From positions 1 through 57,604 of the forward strand of contig NZ_MZXW01000032.1 in the NCBI RefSeq assembly GCF_004123905.1: a stretch of 57,604 nt of DNA, in the 5' to 3' direction. A program made the translations under genes and the position numbers. This DNA comes from Bradyrhizobium betae. GTDB taxonomy: Bacteria; Pseudomonadota; Alphaproteobacteria; Rhizobiales; Xanthobacteraceae. Position 1 is the first letter of the stretch, and each line of letters opens with the position of its first letter. Positions 7,310 to 16,716 of the stretch are shown here, in pieces. The notes beneath the pieces were generated by a model. It was not told the DNA's origin. It did not search any database and saw only the letters and a list, made by a program, of their open reading frames with translations.

Positions 7310-9526
7310 ATGCCCCGGCTATACCTGAGACGGTTGCTGTCTCGGATCGCGCAGGCCGATATGCAGTTCGAGGAACGAATAACGTCAGAAGGAAAGACGT
7401 ACATTTACGTTAGTCGCGCCCGGTCTGAATTGGGGGCGATCGAGACTATCGAGATTGCCCGTCCCGATCGGAAACGGACGTTTGCCGCGGCGGCCGGCGT
7501 AAGTGCATCGGTTCATCCGAACGCGGCGAGTGGCTATATTATTGAGTTGTTTGAGCAGGCGCCGTTAGCGTCAGGCGGCAATGACGATGTGTTGGGCTTG
7601 TGGCGATCCTTCGATGCTTTTCAACGCCTCATACTCTCGGTTGGACGAGGTACCCATGCAGCCCTTCTTCCAAGCAGCGGGGGAATTCAAGGAATTGAGT
7701 TGCTACTCACCAACGGGCGTTCTCCGCCGATGATCGAGGATCGTCGGGAGGTTCGGGGAGAGGCAGTTGAAGTAAGCGATCCGGGTGGAATTGATCAGAG
7801 CGTTGATCGACATGAGGAAGTACTCAATCGGATTGCGCAACACTCACTTGTGCGGATGATCAGGCCGCCTATTATTTTTCAACCCGCTGAAGCTGCCTCT
7901 GCCCCGCCGGCTAAGCAACCTTTTAGTGTCCCATTGCGTGTAGAGGCGGGAATTTATCCGAAAGTCGGCGTAATAGATACCGGCATCGCGCCCTGTTTCG
8001 ATCAGTGGATCGTACATCGTCATGATTTTTTGGATGCGACTGAGATAGATGCCGGCCACGGAACCTGTGTCGGCGGCGTGTTGGTCGCCGCGCGAAGTGC
8101 AAATGGACCGGAAATCGGACGCGAGGCGGACGGCTGTGATTTAGTAGATATTCCACTCCTGTCTACCAAGCCCTTTCTTGACGTTTACGGGACACGTGGA
8201 TTTGAAGCGTTTCTCGAAGAGCTTGAAGCCGCCCTAACGGAAGCGCGGGATCAGCACGGCGTCCGCATCTTCAACATGTCGCTCAATTTGAATTCCCCTG
8301 TTGAGCAGGATTACTATAGCGTCTACGCGGCGCGCTTAGATGAAATCCAAGATCGCCTTGGTATCACGATAGTGAATTCTGCAGGCAATCTAGATAGTTT
8401 CGAGTGGCGACAGCCTTGGCAGAAAAAGCCGGGTCAAGTCTTGGCAGCGTTGGCTGCGCGATCCATTTCGGATGCGATATCCATCCCCTGCGAAAGCGTT
8501 CGAGCGCTCGCCGTAGGCGCGCTCAATCCTCCCGGCTGCAAACACCTCGCAGGGGCACCCGCCACCTACACTCGACGGGGTCCCGGAATGAGGGTTGGCG
8601 TGAAGCCTGACCTTTCGCATTACGGTGGGGCCGGTGATCAGGCGGTCGCAGAACATACCGGGTTCTCTTCATGTTCGGCCGACGGGTCTAGCCAACAAGT
8701 GCGTGGAACGAGTTTTGCCGCACCTCTTGTTGCCAAGACGCTGGCTTCGCTTGACGTCATAACGGGTGAACGTCTGGCTCCTCGCACACTTCGCGCATTC
8801 CTAATCCACAATGCGACAACGCCTGACGCGCTTGGAGCGCGATCATTGCGGGACATTGCCCGTCAGTTTATCGGATTTGGGCAACCCTCTGCGGCAGGCA
8901 TGATGCTGGAGACCGACGACCACGGCATCACCTTGGTCTTTGAGAGCCGCCTAACCATTGGTGAGCGACGTCCTGCCATTTTGCAGTTCCCATTCTCCTG
9001 GCCCACTTCACTTGTAGATGCGGCAATGCGGTCCTGCCGCGGACGCGTGAAGATGACTTTGGTTTATGAGCCTCCAGTCGATCCGGCATTCGGGACCGAA
9101 TTCGTTCGCGTGAATTTGGATGCACTATTGCAGCAAAGGCAACCAGTCGATCGGAAAGACGGCAAACCAAGTTGGCGAAATCAAATCAAACAGGTCTTCC
9201 TACCCAAAACTAATGGAATAACACCTCCGGAACGTGCGTTAATCGATCATGGTTTAAAGTGGTGGCCGACGAAGCGTTACGAGGACGATTTCGGCGATGG
9301 TGTGGGCCATAGCACCGAGTGGCGTTTAGAGGTCGAAAGCAACGTTCGAGCCGAAGCGCAGTTTCCGGCTGAGGGCGTGCCGTTTTCGATTATTCTCTCG
9401 ATTGAGGATAGCGACCAGCAGGCACCCGTGTTTCAGGAGCTTAGGCGCCATCTGGTCAATACGCGGGTCGATCTTCAGGACATCCGGACGCCGGTGCGAA
9501 TTCGCGCGGGACTGTCGCGTGCATGA
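7310..9526 (+). CDS. S8 (subtilisin-like) peptidase, IetS-like
   Basis: A 738-residue cytoplasmic-type subtilase without signal peptide or membrane span. The N-terminal about 200 residues are a family-specific region. The catalytic domain then shows VGVIDTGI (Asp about 223), DAGHGTCVGG (His about 250), IVNSAGN (oxyanion Asn about 360) and VRGTSFAAPLVA (Ser about 468), all intact. A C-terminal beta-rich region follows from about 520. The large N-terminal extension, FNMSLN and VKPDLSHYGG segments are like IetS, the protease of the IetA (AAA ATPase)/IetS pair known from plasmid incompatibility and anti-phage defence. No ATPase gene is next to it: upstream is an IS scar, downstream an IS481 copy. 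GTG at 7274 is an alternative start. Subtilase certain; IetS kinship moderate. Confidence 0.85.
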   Translation: MPRLYLRRLLSRIAQADMQFEERITSEGKTYIYVSRARSELGAIETIEIARPDRKRTFAAAAGVSASVHPNAASGYIIELFEQAPLASGGNDDVLGLWRSFDAFQRLILSVGRGTHAALLPSSGGIQGIELLLTNGRSPPMIEDRREVRGEAVEVSDPGGIDQSVDRHEEVLNRIAQHSLVRMIRPPIIFQPAEAASAPPAKQPFSVPLRVEAGIYPKVGVIDTGIAPCFDQWIVHRHDFLDATEIDAGHGTCVGGVLVAARSANGPEIGREADGCDLVDIPLLSTKPFLDVYGTRGFEAFLEELEAALTEARDQHGVRIFNMSLNLNSPVEQDYYSVYAARLDEIQDRLGITIVNSAGNLDSFEWRQPWQKKPGQVLAALAARSISDAISIPCESVRALAVGALNPPGCKHLAGAPATYTRRGPGMRVGVKPDLSHYGGAGDQAVAEHTGFSSCSADGSSQQVRGTSFAAPLVAKTLASLDVITGERLAPRTLRAFLIHNATTPDALGARSLRDIARQFIGFGQPSAAGMMLETDDHGITLVFESRLTIGERRPAILQFPFSWPTSLVDAAMRSCRGRVKMTLVYEPPVDPAFGTEFVRVNLDALLQQRQPVDRKDGKPSWRNQIKQVFLPKTNGITPPERALIDHGLKWWPTKRYEDDFGDGVGHSTEWRLEVESNVRAEAQFPAEGVPFSIILSIEDSDQQAPVFQELRRHLVNTRVDLQDIRTPVRIRAGLSRA

Positions 9527-9849
9527 ATATCGATAGGATAGTCCCATCGCGGCCCCCGCGTCCGGATGTCCGGCCCGGTTGCCGTGCTGGCGGGCTATCG
9601 ATCCCAACCCCTTTCGTTAGTCGCCGGCTGTCTCTGCCTTGGAAACTAGCCAATCAAACCGGCCTCCCGCGGTAGGGGAGCCCCTTTAAACCTAAACCTT
9701 GGCCCCCTGGTCCCGGCCCCCTTCTTTTCCTTTCGGGCCGGGAGCCGGTCCGCGATCCGGATGCTCGGCTTTAAGCCACGGATATCAAAAACTCCGCGAA
9801 AATGGGTCGGGGGGAACGTAGGTAGCGCTCTCCCGCTACCACCTTTCCC
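9527..9849. other. Intergenic stretch between protease gene and IS481 copy
   Basis: No gene seen. Holds a GC-rich inverted repeat, CCCGGCCC (9712-9719) and GGGCCGGG (9735-9742), with a 15-base pyrimidine-rich loop and no T-tract, so it is not a typical terminator. Confidence 0.4.
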
Positions 9850-10960
9850 CATGTCCGGCCCGAAGACATGGGTAACGGAACGTACCTAAGACATGGGTGA
9901 CAGCCTCGTGCCGAACGGGTTGTCGAGAGGTTGCAGGGTTTTCTGCTCCAGGTTGAAGTATCCCAGATCATAGTGCATGAAGCTGACGAGCCAAATGCTC
10001 TCGTCGACCTCCTTGATGCCGAGCTTCTGGCCCGCCAGCACGGTTGAGATGTTGATCCGCTTGCGGTGCAGGCAAAGGCGGCCGCACGCGGTTACAAGGA
10101 CCTCGCGATCGTGGAACGGATAGGTCAGCTCCGGCAGGCCGGCATAGGAACGCGCTGAGGCGACGTAGAGCTCGGCAGGACATTTCATGTCGAGGGCCTC
10201 GTGCGGGCGTTCGGAGTTGAACTCGCGGACGAAGGCATCGAAGCGTTCCTGCTGCTGCAAGCTATTGCCGTCCGGCGGCCGGGTGGTTTCCTTTTTGAGG
10301 GTGAGGTGCATGCGCTCATGACGTCCGTTCTGTTGCGGGTGACCCGGCTTGATGCGTTCGATTGCAATACCAGTCGGAGCCACCACACCGAGAGCTTGGA
10401 GAGGTTGAACAAGGCGTTGGGACTGGCGAAGGGCACGCCATTGTCGGAGCGAATGGCGAGCGGCAGGCCGCGCTCGAGGAACAAACGCTCGAAGGCAGTA
10501 ATTACAGGGTCTTCACGCGTTGAATCGAGCGCTTCGCACAACAACAGGAAGCGCGAGGCATGATCGGTGACGGTGAGCGGATAGCAGTAGCGGCCATTGC
10601 TGAGCTTGAACTCGCCCTTGAAGTCGGTGCACCATAAATCATTGGGGCCGGTACCCGTGGACAGCGGCGTGCCGCGCGCGCGGTGGCGCGGCCCGCCGCC
10701 ACGCTTGACCAGGCCATGGCGATCGAGCACCGCAGGGATGGTGCTTTTGGCGGGAATCCTAACATCGCCATCGAGCCGCCGGACCAGCAGTTCCCGGATC
10801 TTGCGCGCGCCCCAGCGCGGTTTCTCGGCTTTGAGGCGGACAATCAGGCCCTCGATTTGCTCCGGGAGCTGATTGGCATAGCGTACCGGCCGCCTGGACC
10901 GATCGCTCAGGGCGGCCGGCCCGTGCTTGGGGTCGTACTCGAGATCCATAGATACAAATA
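9850..10960 (-). mobile_element. IS481-family element, truncated and frameshifted
   Basis: The minus strand encodes an IS481-type transposase in two frames. The downstream boundary carries ACCCATGTCTTCGG and a second ACCCATGTCTTAGG, the terminal and subterminal sequence typical of rhizobial IS481 elements. No matching inverted repeat is seen at the other end near 10960-11000, where the N-terminal helix-turn-helix coding part is also missing, so the copy is 5'-truncated. Confidence 0.7.
9886..10945 (-). pseudogene. IS481-family transposase, frameshifted
   Basis: The upstream frame reads DPKHGPAALSDRSRRP, then the linker, the rve catalytic core (NDLWCTDFKGEFKL with the first D; RSDNGVPFASP with the second D) and stops making sense after WWLRL. 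The second frame continues GIAIERIKPGHPQQNGRHER with the third acidic residue and the C-terminal domain to 9886. At 10369-10372 only three C (G on the coding strand) are present where CTGGGTATT would join both frames, so one base is deleted. The transposase is inactive. The start at about 10945 is where family similarity begins. Confidence 0.8.
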
Positions 10961-11035
10961 TAGCTGCAGATCGTAAACGATCACGCACCAGTGGGACCGT
11001 AGCAATCCGGTGTGGGCACCATACGCCGGGGCTGT

Positions 11036-11224
11036 CTAGCCGTCCGGCGATGCCCCGCCCGATCCGCCCCATTCCTTGTCCGCGCATCCGGTCAAGAAGT
11101 GCGATGCGTCGCCGTTGCGGCCGGTCAGCGCGCATTGACCGACTGTCGTGGGCTCTTCGCCGCGAAACGAGATTTCGCTCCCGTCATCCAGTTGGAACGA
11201 TCCAAACCAATAGATCGTCGCCAT
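11036..11224 (-). pseudogene. 5' stub of a tandem winged-helix regulator paralogue
   Basis: The first 28 residues (MATIYWFGSFQLDDGSEISF to EEPTTVG) repeat the N-terminus of the large regulator directly upstream (MATIYSFGPFRLDDESEILF to DEPTTIG), about 80% alike at DNA level by eye. After this the frame is lost; a neighbouring frame keeps a trace of the next helix (RRRIALLDRM). The ATG lies two bases past the stop of the intact gene, so a tandem duplicate once existed and was destroyed by the IS481 event next to it. Confidence 0.65.
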
Positions 11225-11226
11225 GC

Positions 11227-14200
11227 CTATCTCCCGTTTTCAAGATGGACGGTGGCCGCATCGATCTTGGTGAGCCAGTTCGGGGCATTCTGAGCGATCG
11301 CGATCGCCCGCGCGGCTTCGAAATGACCCCGGGCAAGATCGGTCCGACCCGTCGCCCTGCAGATCTGACCGAGATCGAATTCGATCCTGGCGCGGGTCAC
11401 CCCGCGTTCGCTAAACCAGGCGTCGGCCATCGCCTCACGCAGCAACGCGTTCGCCTTCGCGGCGGCCGTCGGCTTGGTGCGCATGAGGAAGAGCAAGTTC
11501 TTCAGCAGAACCCGCAGCGAGGGTTTCCCGGTCCCGGTTAGCACAGCTATATAGAATTCCGCCAGATAGATGCGTCCCCAGTTTGCGTAGCTTCGGTAGC
11601 CGTATTCGTTTTCCGCTCGCTCGATCACGGATTCCAGTGAGCGCACACCCTTGGCAAGCTCGCCGCGCATCAACATGGAAAGCGCAAGCGCAACTTCTCC
11701 CGTCATCGCGCTGAGTCGCCAGCCGTTTAGTTCGGCCTGCCGTCGGTGGCGGAGAACAGTTTCCACTCCCTCGCTCACACGGCCCAGCAGCAGCTGGCTG
11801 TTACCCACCACCGTCTCGCCGAACTGCCGGTCTAACGGCGTTAGCGCAATGCGCAGGCATTCCTCCCCGTAAGCCAACGCCGCCTCATAATCCTGCGCGA
11901 TGATGGCGAGCCAGCCCAGCAGCCATAGGGCCGTGCCGAGAGCGCGGGGATCCTCCCGCTCGCGGCCGAACGCCATCAACCGATCGGCCCACTGACGGCC
12001 TTCGAGAAGAAGACCAAAATTGACATTGTTCCAAACGATGATCATGAGCGTGCGGCCAATGATGTACGCGTCACCGTGGAGTTTCGCCTTCTCATAGGCC
12101 TGTTCGGCCATACGGTTGAAGTCGGCGACCGGCTCCGGGTCAGTCATCAGAGATAGCATCATAATGCTGGCCCGGACGTGCGTCTGCACGCGCTGATCGC
12201 CAAGCCGCTGCGCAATTTCAAACGCGCGCTCACCGACGCGCCGCCCTTCCTGGAAGCGACATTGCGTCCCCAAGGCCATCGCATAGAGGTCGAGCAGGAC
12301 CACGACGGGCTCGATGTCGCCGAGCGTATCGAGGCGTCCCAATTCCGGCTCGACCAGCGCGATCGTCTCTAGCGAGCGGGATTGCAGATACAAGACCTTC
12401 ACGAGGTCCATCATGGCCGTGGCCACGCGTACATCGAGCCGGGTCTTGTCCTCTGCGCGGGCGAGCGCGATGGCGCGCTTCAGGAAGTGCTCGGCTTCGT
12501 CCAGCGAATACACCCCAAAACTCTTGCGGCCGGACAGCGCCAGATATTCAGCGCTCTTCTCGGTCTGATCGGTCCGCGAGAAGTGATGGGCGAGCGTCTC
12601 GGCGATCTCGATCAGTCGATCTGCGTTGCGCCGCTCGATCTCTCGCGCGATCTTTAGATGCAAGGCCGCGCGCTGGGCGCTCAAAAGCCCCGAATAGAGC
12701 GCGTCGCAAATCAAGGCATGCTTGAAGACGAAGTTGCCCGTCGCGCCGTCGGGATGAATGAGGTCGAGCGCCTCCACGGCGGAAAGCCGCTCGCCGATAT
12801 CCCGGATTTCAGTTGCCCTGGCCAGAGTATCGGCGCCGAACCGCCGGCCCATCACCGAGGCGGCTTGTAGCACTTCCTTGTCGGCCGGCGTGAGGCGGTC
12901 AACACGGGCCATCAGCAGCGACTGCACACTCGCGGGCAATGGCGTCACGGTGCCGCGATGTGCATTGTGCACGCCGCTGGCCTGCTCCGATTGCAGTTCT
13001 ATCAAGAAGTTCGCGATCTCTTCGGCAAACAGCGGATTGCCTTCTGCCTTGTCGACGATCAGGCGCACCAGCGCAGCATCCTCAGCGGCGGAGCCAAGCC
13101 GCACTGTAGCGATCCGGGCAGTGTCGTCCTGCGACAACGGCTCGAGGCGATGCACCGTCGTGTCGACGTGGCCAAGCCAGGAGGGCTGGTAGCCTTCGCG
13201 ATAGGTGTTGACGATCAAGAGCGGCGGCGCATCCGCGGCATTGATCAGGCGACCAAGCAGTTCCTGCGAGGCTTGGTCGATCCAGTGCAGGTCTTCCAGC
13301 AGGACAACGACAGGGGATAGCTTGCAACGCTCGCGCAGCAGATCGAGCAGCAGACTGCGGGTGCGCAATCCGATCAGCACGCCGTCAAGTCCGTCGAGGC
13401 TGCCGGGTAGCGGCGCGAGGCCAAGCAGGTTCATCAGCAGGGCAACGTTCTCTCGCGTCGCAAGGCCGACCGACGCTAGTCCCATGTCGAGCTTGCGCGC
13501 TGTGCCCGTTGCACTCTCGTCGCGTTCCACGCGAAAGACCCGCCGCACGACCTCGATGAAGGGCCGAAATGATGCTTGTTGGCTGTCCGGCCAGCAATTG
13601 CCGCTGAGCACCAGCACACCATCCGCGATGAGCTTGCTACGGTATTCGTGCAACAGCCGCGACTTGCCGATTCCTGGCTCTCCCGCAATATCGACTACGC
13701 ACAGACGTGTCGCCGCTTCGCTTCGCCAATGCGCGAGTGTGTCGAGTTCCCGGCCGCGGCCGACAAAGGGTGTTAGGGTGGCGCCGCGCAGTGATTCGAA
13801 TCGGGTTTTGGCCGAGCTCGCCCCCAAGATGCGCCAGGCACTCGCCCGACCGCCGCCGACATCGATCGTCCCGATGCTCCGGTATTCGAAGAGGCTGCCG
13901 ACCAGCCGTTGGGTCGTCTCGTCGATAGCGACGCCGTCCTCCACTGACGCCTGCAGCCGGAGCGCAAAGCCGGCGACGTCCCCGACTATTCCGTGTGATC
14001 TCTCGTCGACAATGGCAGCGCCGGTGGCGATGCCTATCCGGCAACGCAAAGAACCGCTTGCGGGCATCTCGAGTGCCTCGACTGCGGCAGACAGCGCAAG
14101 CCCCGCATGAACAGCGTGCTCGGGATCGTCTTCGTGTGCGACAGGATGGCCGAAATACGCGACGACTGTGTTGCCGACGGTTTCGGCGACAGTGCCGTGG

Positions 14201-14733
14201 AATGCCTGGATCACCTCGGTGACGCGGCCTTGATAGGCTCTGACTGCCTCGCGCATCTCTTCGAGTTCGAGCCGGCCGCTAATCAAATCGGATGACAGGA
14301 TCGTAACCTGGCGGCGCTCAGGGATGGCGCGCCGCGGGCAGACATCCCTGATCTGCGACGGCTTGGCATGGTCTCGAAAGGCCGGCGCCGGCTGCACGAC
14401 GCGGCGACTTTGCGCCGCTTTTGTTGGTGCGGGACCAACGAACCGATAACCACGACGAGGCAGCGTTTCGATCCAACCTTCGCCACCAGGCTCCTGACTA
14501 AGCGTTTTGCGCAGCGCCCCAATCTGTACCGGCAGGTTGCTTTCCTCGACCGCGAGTCCCGGCCACGCTGCCTGCATCAGTGCGTCCTTGGAGACGGGGC
14601 TGCCGGGTTGTTCGATTAGGAGGCGCAGCAAGGCGACGGCTCGCCTACCGATAGTCGTCGGCTCATCGCCGAGAAACAGTATTTCGCTCTCGTCGTCCAG
14701 TCGGAACGGTCCAAACGAATAGATCGTCGCCAT
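11227..14733 (-). CDS. Winged-helix / class III cyclase-like / AAA ATPase / TPR regulator
   Basis: A 1168-residue multidomain regulator. Residues 1-105 form an OmpR/PhoB-type winged helix (VALLRLLIEQPGSPVSKDAL to ETLPRRGYRFVGP). About 135-300 is a class III nucleotide-cyclase homology domain (RQVTILSSDL, then VAETVGNTVVAYFGHPVAHE). About 315-620 is an AAA/STAND-type ATPase with Walker A GEPGIGKSRLL and Walker B-like VVVLLEDLHW. The remaining about 550 residues are TPR-like helices. Such proteins are thought to couple ligand or ATP state to DNA binding. The second metal aspartate of the cyclase (usually MGDG) is N here (VGNT), so cyclase activity is doubtful. A broken paralogue follows directly. 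Confidence 0.88.
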   Translation of the reverse strand: MATIYSFGPFRLDDESEILFLGDEPTTIGRRAVALLRLLIEQPGSPVSKDALMQAAWPGLAVEESNLPVQIGALRKTLSQEPGGEGWIETLPRRGYRFVGPAPTKAAQSRRVVQPAPAFRDHAKPSQIRDVCPRRAIPERRQVTILSSDLISGRLELEEMREAVRAYQGRVTEVIQAFHGTVAETVGNTVVAYFGHPVAHEDDPEHAVHAGLALSAAVEALEMPASGSLRCRIGIATGAAIVDERSHGIVGDVAGFALRLQASVEDGVAIDETTQRLVGSLFEYRSIGTIDVGGGRASAWRILGASSAKTRFESLRGATLTPFVGRGRELDTLAHWRSEAATRLCVVDIAGEPGIGKSRLLHEYRSKLIADGVLVLSGNCWPDSQQASFRPFIEVVRRVFRVERDESATGTARKLDMGLASVGLATRENVALLMNLLGLAPLPGSLDGLDGVLIGLRTRSLLLDLLRERCKLSPVVVLLEDLHWIDQASQELLGRLINAADAPPLLIVNTYREGYQPSWLGHVDTTVHRLEPLSQDDTARIATVRLGSAAEDAALVRLIVDKAEGNPLFAEEIANFLIELQSEQASGVHNAHRGTVTPLPASVQSLLMARVDRLTPADKEVLQAASVMGRRFGADTLARATEIRDIGERLSAVEALDLIHPDGATGNFVFKHALICDALYSGLLSAQRAALHLKIAREIERRNADRLIEIAETLAHHFSRTDQTEKSAEYLALSGRKSFGVYSLDEAEHFLKRAIALARAEDKTRLDVRVATAMMDLVKVLYLQSRSLETIALVEPELGRLDTLGDIEPVVVLLDLYAMALGTQCRFQEGRRVGERAFEIAQRLGDQRVQTHVRASIMMLSLMTDPEPVADFNRMAEQAYEKAKLHGDAYIIGRTLMIIVWNNVNFGLLLEGRQWADRLMAFGREREDPRALGTALWLLGWLAIIAQDYEAALAYGEECLRIALTPLDRQFGETVVGNSQLLLGRVSEGVETVLRHRRQAELNGWRLSAMTGEVALALSMLMRGELAKGVRSLESVIERAENEYGYRSYANWGRIYLAEFYIAVLTGTGKPSLRVLLKNLLFLMRTKPTAAAKANALLREAMADAWFSERGVTRARIEFDLGQICRATGRTDLARGHFEAARAIAIAQNAPNWLTKIDAATVHLENGR

Positions 14734-15258
14734 GCTTAGGGCCGTTTAAGGAACATTTTCGAATTCTTTCAAAACGATTTTGCGACTTCTGGCTGCAGCA
14801 AGACCATGTTGGGCGAAAGTCATGACGTCGGGGCCCACATTGCCGGGAGGAGCATCTGCATAGAACAACCGAGACCACGGCATCGATTGTCGGGCTTTGC
14901 CCTCGATTTTTACGCCGGACTGCATGGGCCGCAAGTGTGGAACTCACATTTGAGCCGGGCGCCGGCAAAGGTTCTTGGGTCTTACCGTTAAATCGAGGCG
15001 ATCCGGCCGCTTGCGAGGTCACCGTTGTGTCAGGGCTTCTGGGCGAACTTAGGAAGGAGCATCGCAACGAAAACATCTTAGCGGATTGGCCATCGCGGCG
15101 CACCTGTCGCGCCCCAGGTGAGCCCAACCCACACACTTCTATGGGACGCATCTTGGTCGTGGCCCCACGTTAACGCACGTAATAGTTGTGGAGGATTTGT
15201 GACGGAGCGCCACCGATCAGATCCCGACTGAACAAACCTCGATTTTGGAGGATTCGAT
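14734..15258. other. Divergent intergenic region
   Basis: Lies between the minus-strand regulator and the plus-strand three-gene operon and should hold both promoters. Reading frames here are shadows. The last bases carry TTGGAGGATTCGAT, a good ribosome binding site for the gene at 15259. Confidence 0.4.
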
Positions 15259-15498
15259 ATGAGACGCCCGTTGAGTTCGGAACTTTCTCTCGAAGATCGG
15301 AAGCTCGCCATTCGATGGTCCGTTGCGATCTCGTGCCTCTATTCGACCATCGCGCTTCTTATCGTCGGAGGAGTGCTCGCGGCAGGCAGTTCGTCGACAG
15401 CCAACAAAGTGAGCATTGCCGCTAAATCCTTCGTCGACTGCACATCGCCGCCGCCGTGCGGGGTTCCTGGACCTGATAAGGTCGGGAGCCGAGAATGA
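15259..15498 (+). CDS. Small single-span membrane protein (79 aa)
   Basis: Starts MRRPLSSELSLEDRKLAIRW, followed by one hydrophobic helix (ISCLYSTIALLIVGGVLAAG) and a short soluble tail with two cysteines (CTSPPPC). GGAGG lies nine bases before the ATG. Its stop overlaps the start of the next gene (ATGA), so it is translated together with the YgjV-like and LuxR-type genes. No family recognised. Confidence 0.7.
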   Translation: MRRPLSSELSLEDRKLAIRWSVAISCLYSTIALLIVGGVLAAGSSSTANKVSIAAKSFVDCTSPPPCGVPGPDKVGSRE

Positions 15499-15890
15499 TC
15501 TGGGTCGATGTGATCGGCTATACCGCGTCGTTCACGGTATTGGCAACGTTTTGCATGACAACGATGTATCATCTCCGGCTGCTGGCAATTGGGAGCAACA
15601 TCCTTTTCATCTGCTTTGGGGCATTGGCGCATATACATCCGGTGCTGCTCCTTCACATCATCCTTCTCCCGATTAACGTTGCTCGTTTGATTGGGCAGAC
15701 GGAGCGGGCTTCCGATTCCGCGCGTTTACGAGTTGCTCGTTCACCCCTCCTAAAACGCTTAAAGCGTTGGCGTGCGCGGCCTAGTATGTACGCGACATCT
15801 GCCTCGCCACCGCGGCATGCGCCGCGACCGCCATCCCCCGATTGCACGCGGACAATCGATGAGTCGATCATCCGGACAGCGGCATCATGA
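15495..15890 (+). CDS. YgjV-like small membrane protein
   Basis: A 131-residue protein. The first 70 residues have three hydrophobic segments: VIGYTASFTVLATFCMTTMY, then LAIGSNILFICFGAL and PVLLLHIILLPINVARL. This is the pattern of the YgjV/Imp-YgjV inner membrane family, often called CBU-like membrane sensors in rhizobia. The last 60 residues are basic and proline-rich with no fold evident, longer than usual. Four-base overlaps (ATGA) on both sides couple it to the small membrane protein upstream and the LuxR-type regulator downstream, suggesting a membrane-signal-to-regulator unit. Confidence 0.72.
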   Translation: MIWVDVIGYTASFTVLATFCMTTMYHLRLLAIGSNILFICFGALAHIHPVLLLHIILLPINVARLIGQTERASDSARLRVARSPLLKRLKRWRARPSMYATSASPPRHAPRPPSPDCTRTIDESIIRTAAS

Positions 15891-16558
15891 GCAGCGGCAA
15901 GTACGCCTATGATGCAACCCCGCAGCGCGCGCTCGCACTCGGGCGGCTGTTCGATCGGCACGGAGCGGAGCGAAGAATCCTGACCCAGGTACTCGACAAT
16001 GTGAGGGTCGGCGTGTTCCTGCTCGGCCCGAACGCGCGCCTCGACTTCGCCAATGCGCCCGGACGCGCCATGCTGGAGGAGGGTGCGCTGCTTGTCGAAC
16101 GGATGGGGCTTTTGACCGCGACAACGCCGAAGTTGCAACGCGCGCTGCGTGGCGCACTTGCTGTGGCCGAGGATGGCAATGAGGCGGGTCCGCTTTCGCT
16201 TCTCGCCTCGCCGCCGCTCCGCTACTCCGTTCGTGCGCTGCCCCTGATGGCAGGCGAGGGGCAAGCGACGAACGCGCTCCGTTCCGCAAAGGTCGCCGTG
16301 TACGTCCGCAAGATATCGCCGGCAGATCCGCTGGCGCTGGAAGCGCTGGCCAGGCTGTACGAGTGCACTCCCGGCGAAGTCCGCGTCATCGATGCCGTGA
16401 TGAAAGTCGATGGCATGAAGGCGCTCGCGCAGTTCCTCGGCCTGACGCAGGCGACGGTCAAGACGCACCTTCACAACGTGTTTCGAAAAACCCACACCAG
16501 CGGTCAAAGAGAGCTCGTGAAGCTGATTGCCGGATTCGCGGAGCCGCAACAGGAATGA
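15887..16558 (+). CDS. LuxR-family regulator with PAS-like N-terminus
   Basis: A 223-residue protein. Residues 25-140 look like a PAS-type sensor (ILTQVLDNVRVGVFLLGPNA RLDFANAPGRAML). The C-terminus is a LuxR/GerE helix-turn-helix: LARLYECTPGEVRVIDAVMK, then LAQFLGLTQATVKTHLHNVF. The last step matches the recognition helix and the KTHL-N-F pattern of the family. It overlaps the preceding membrane gene by four bases (ATGA), so it is probably regulated with it. Target genes unknown; the DUF1127-type gene 158 bases downstream is a candidate. Confidence 0.85.
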   Translation: MSSGKYAYDATPQRALALGRLFDRHGAERRILTQVLDNVRVGVFLLGPNARLDFANAPGRAMLEEGALLVERMGLLTATTPKLQRALRGALAVAEDGNEAGPLSLLASPPLRYSVRALPLMAGEGQATNALRSAKVAVYVRKISPADPLALEALARLYECTPGEVRVIDAVMKVDGMKALAQFLGLTQATVKTHLHNVFRKTHTSGQRELVKLIAGFAEPQQE

Positions 16559-16716
16559 CTTTTCGTTTGCCGACGGCCGACTGCTTGGACGCAATCTCGC
16601 AGGCGCTGCGCCCCGAGGCGCGGCATCTCGTCGAGATCGCTCCTCCAGTGAACGGGCGACACGCGAGTCCAATTGGTTCATCAGGGTCCCGCTCAATCGA
16701 CTTAGGAGATCTCCGA

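Noticed and set aside
13205..14110. 301-residue plus frame inside the large regulator
   Set aside because: Serine/arginine-rich shadow of the ATPase and cyclase-like domains on the other strand.
15653..16696. 347-residue minus frame
   Set aside because: Antisense to the YgjV-like and LuxR genes, which have ATGA coupling and clear domains.
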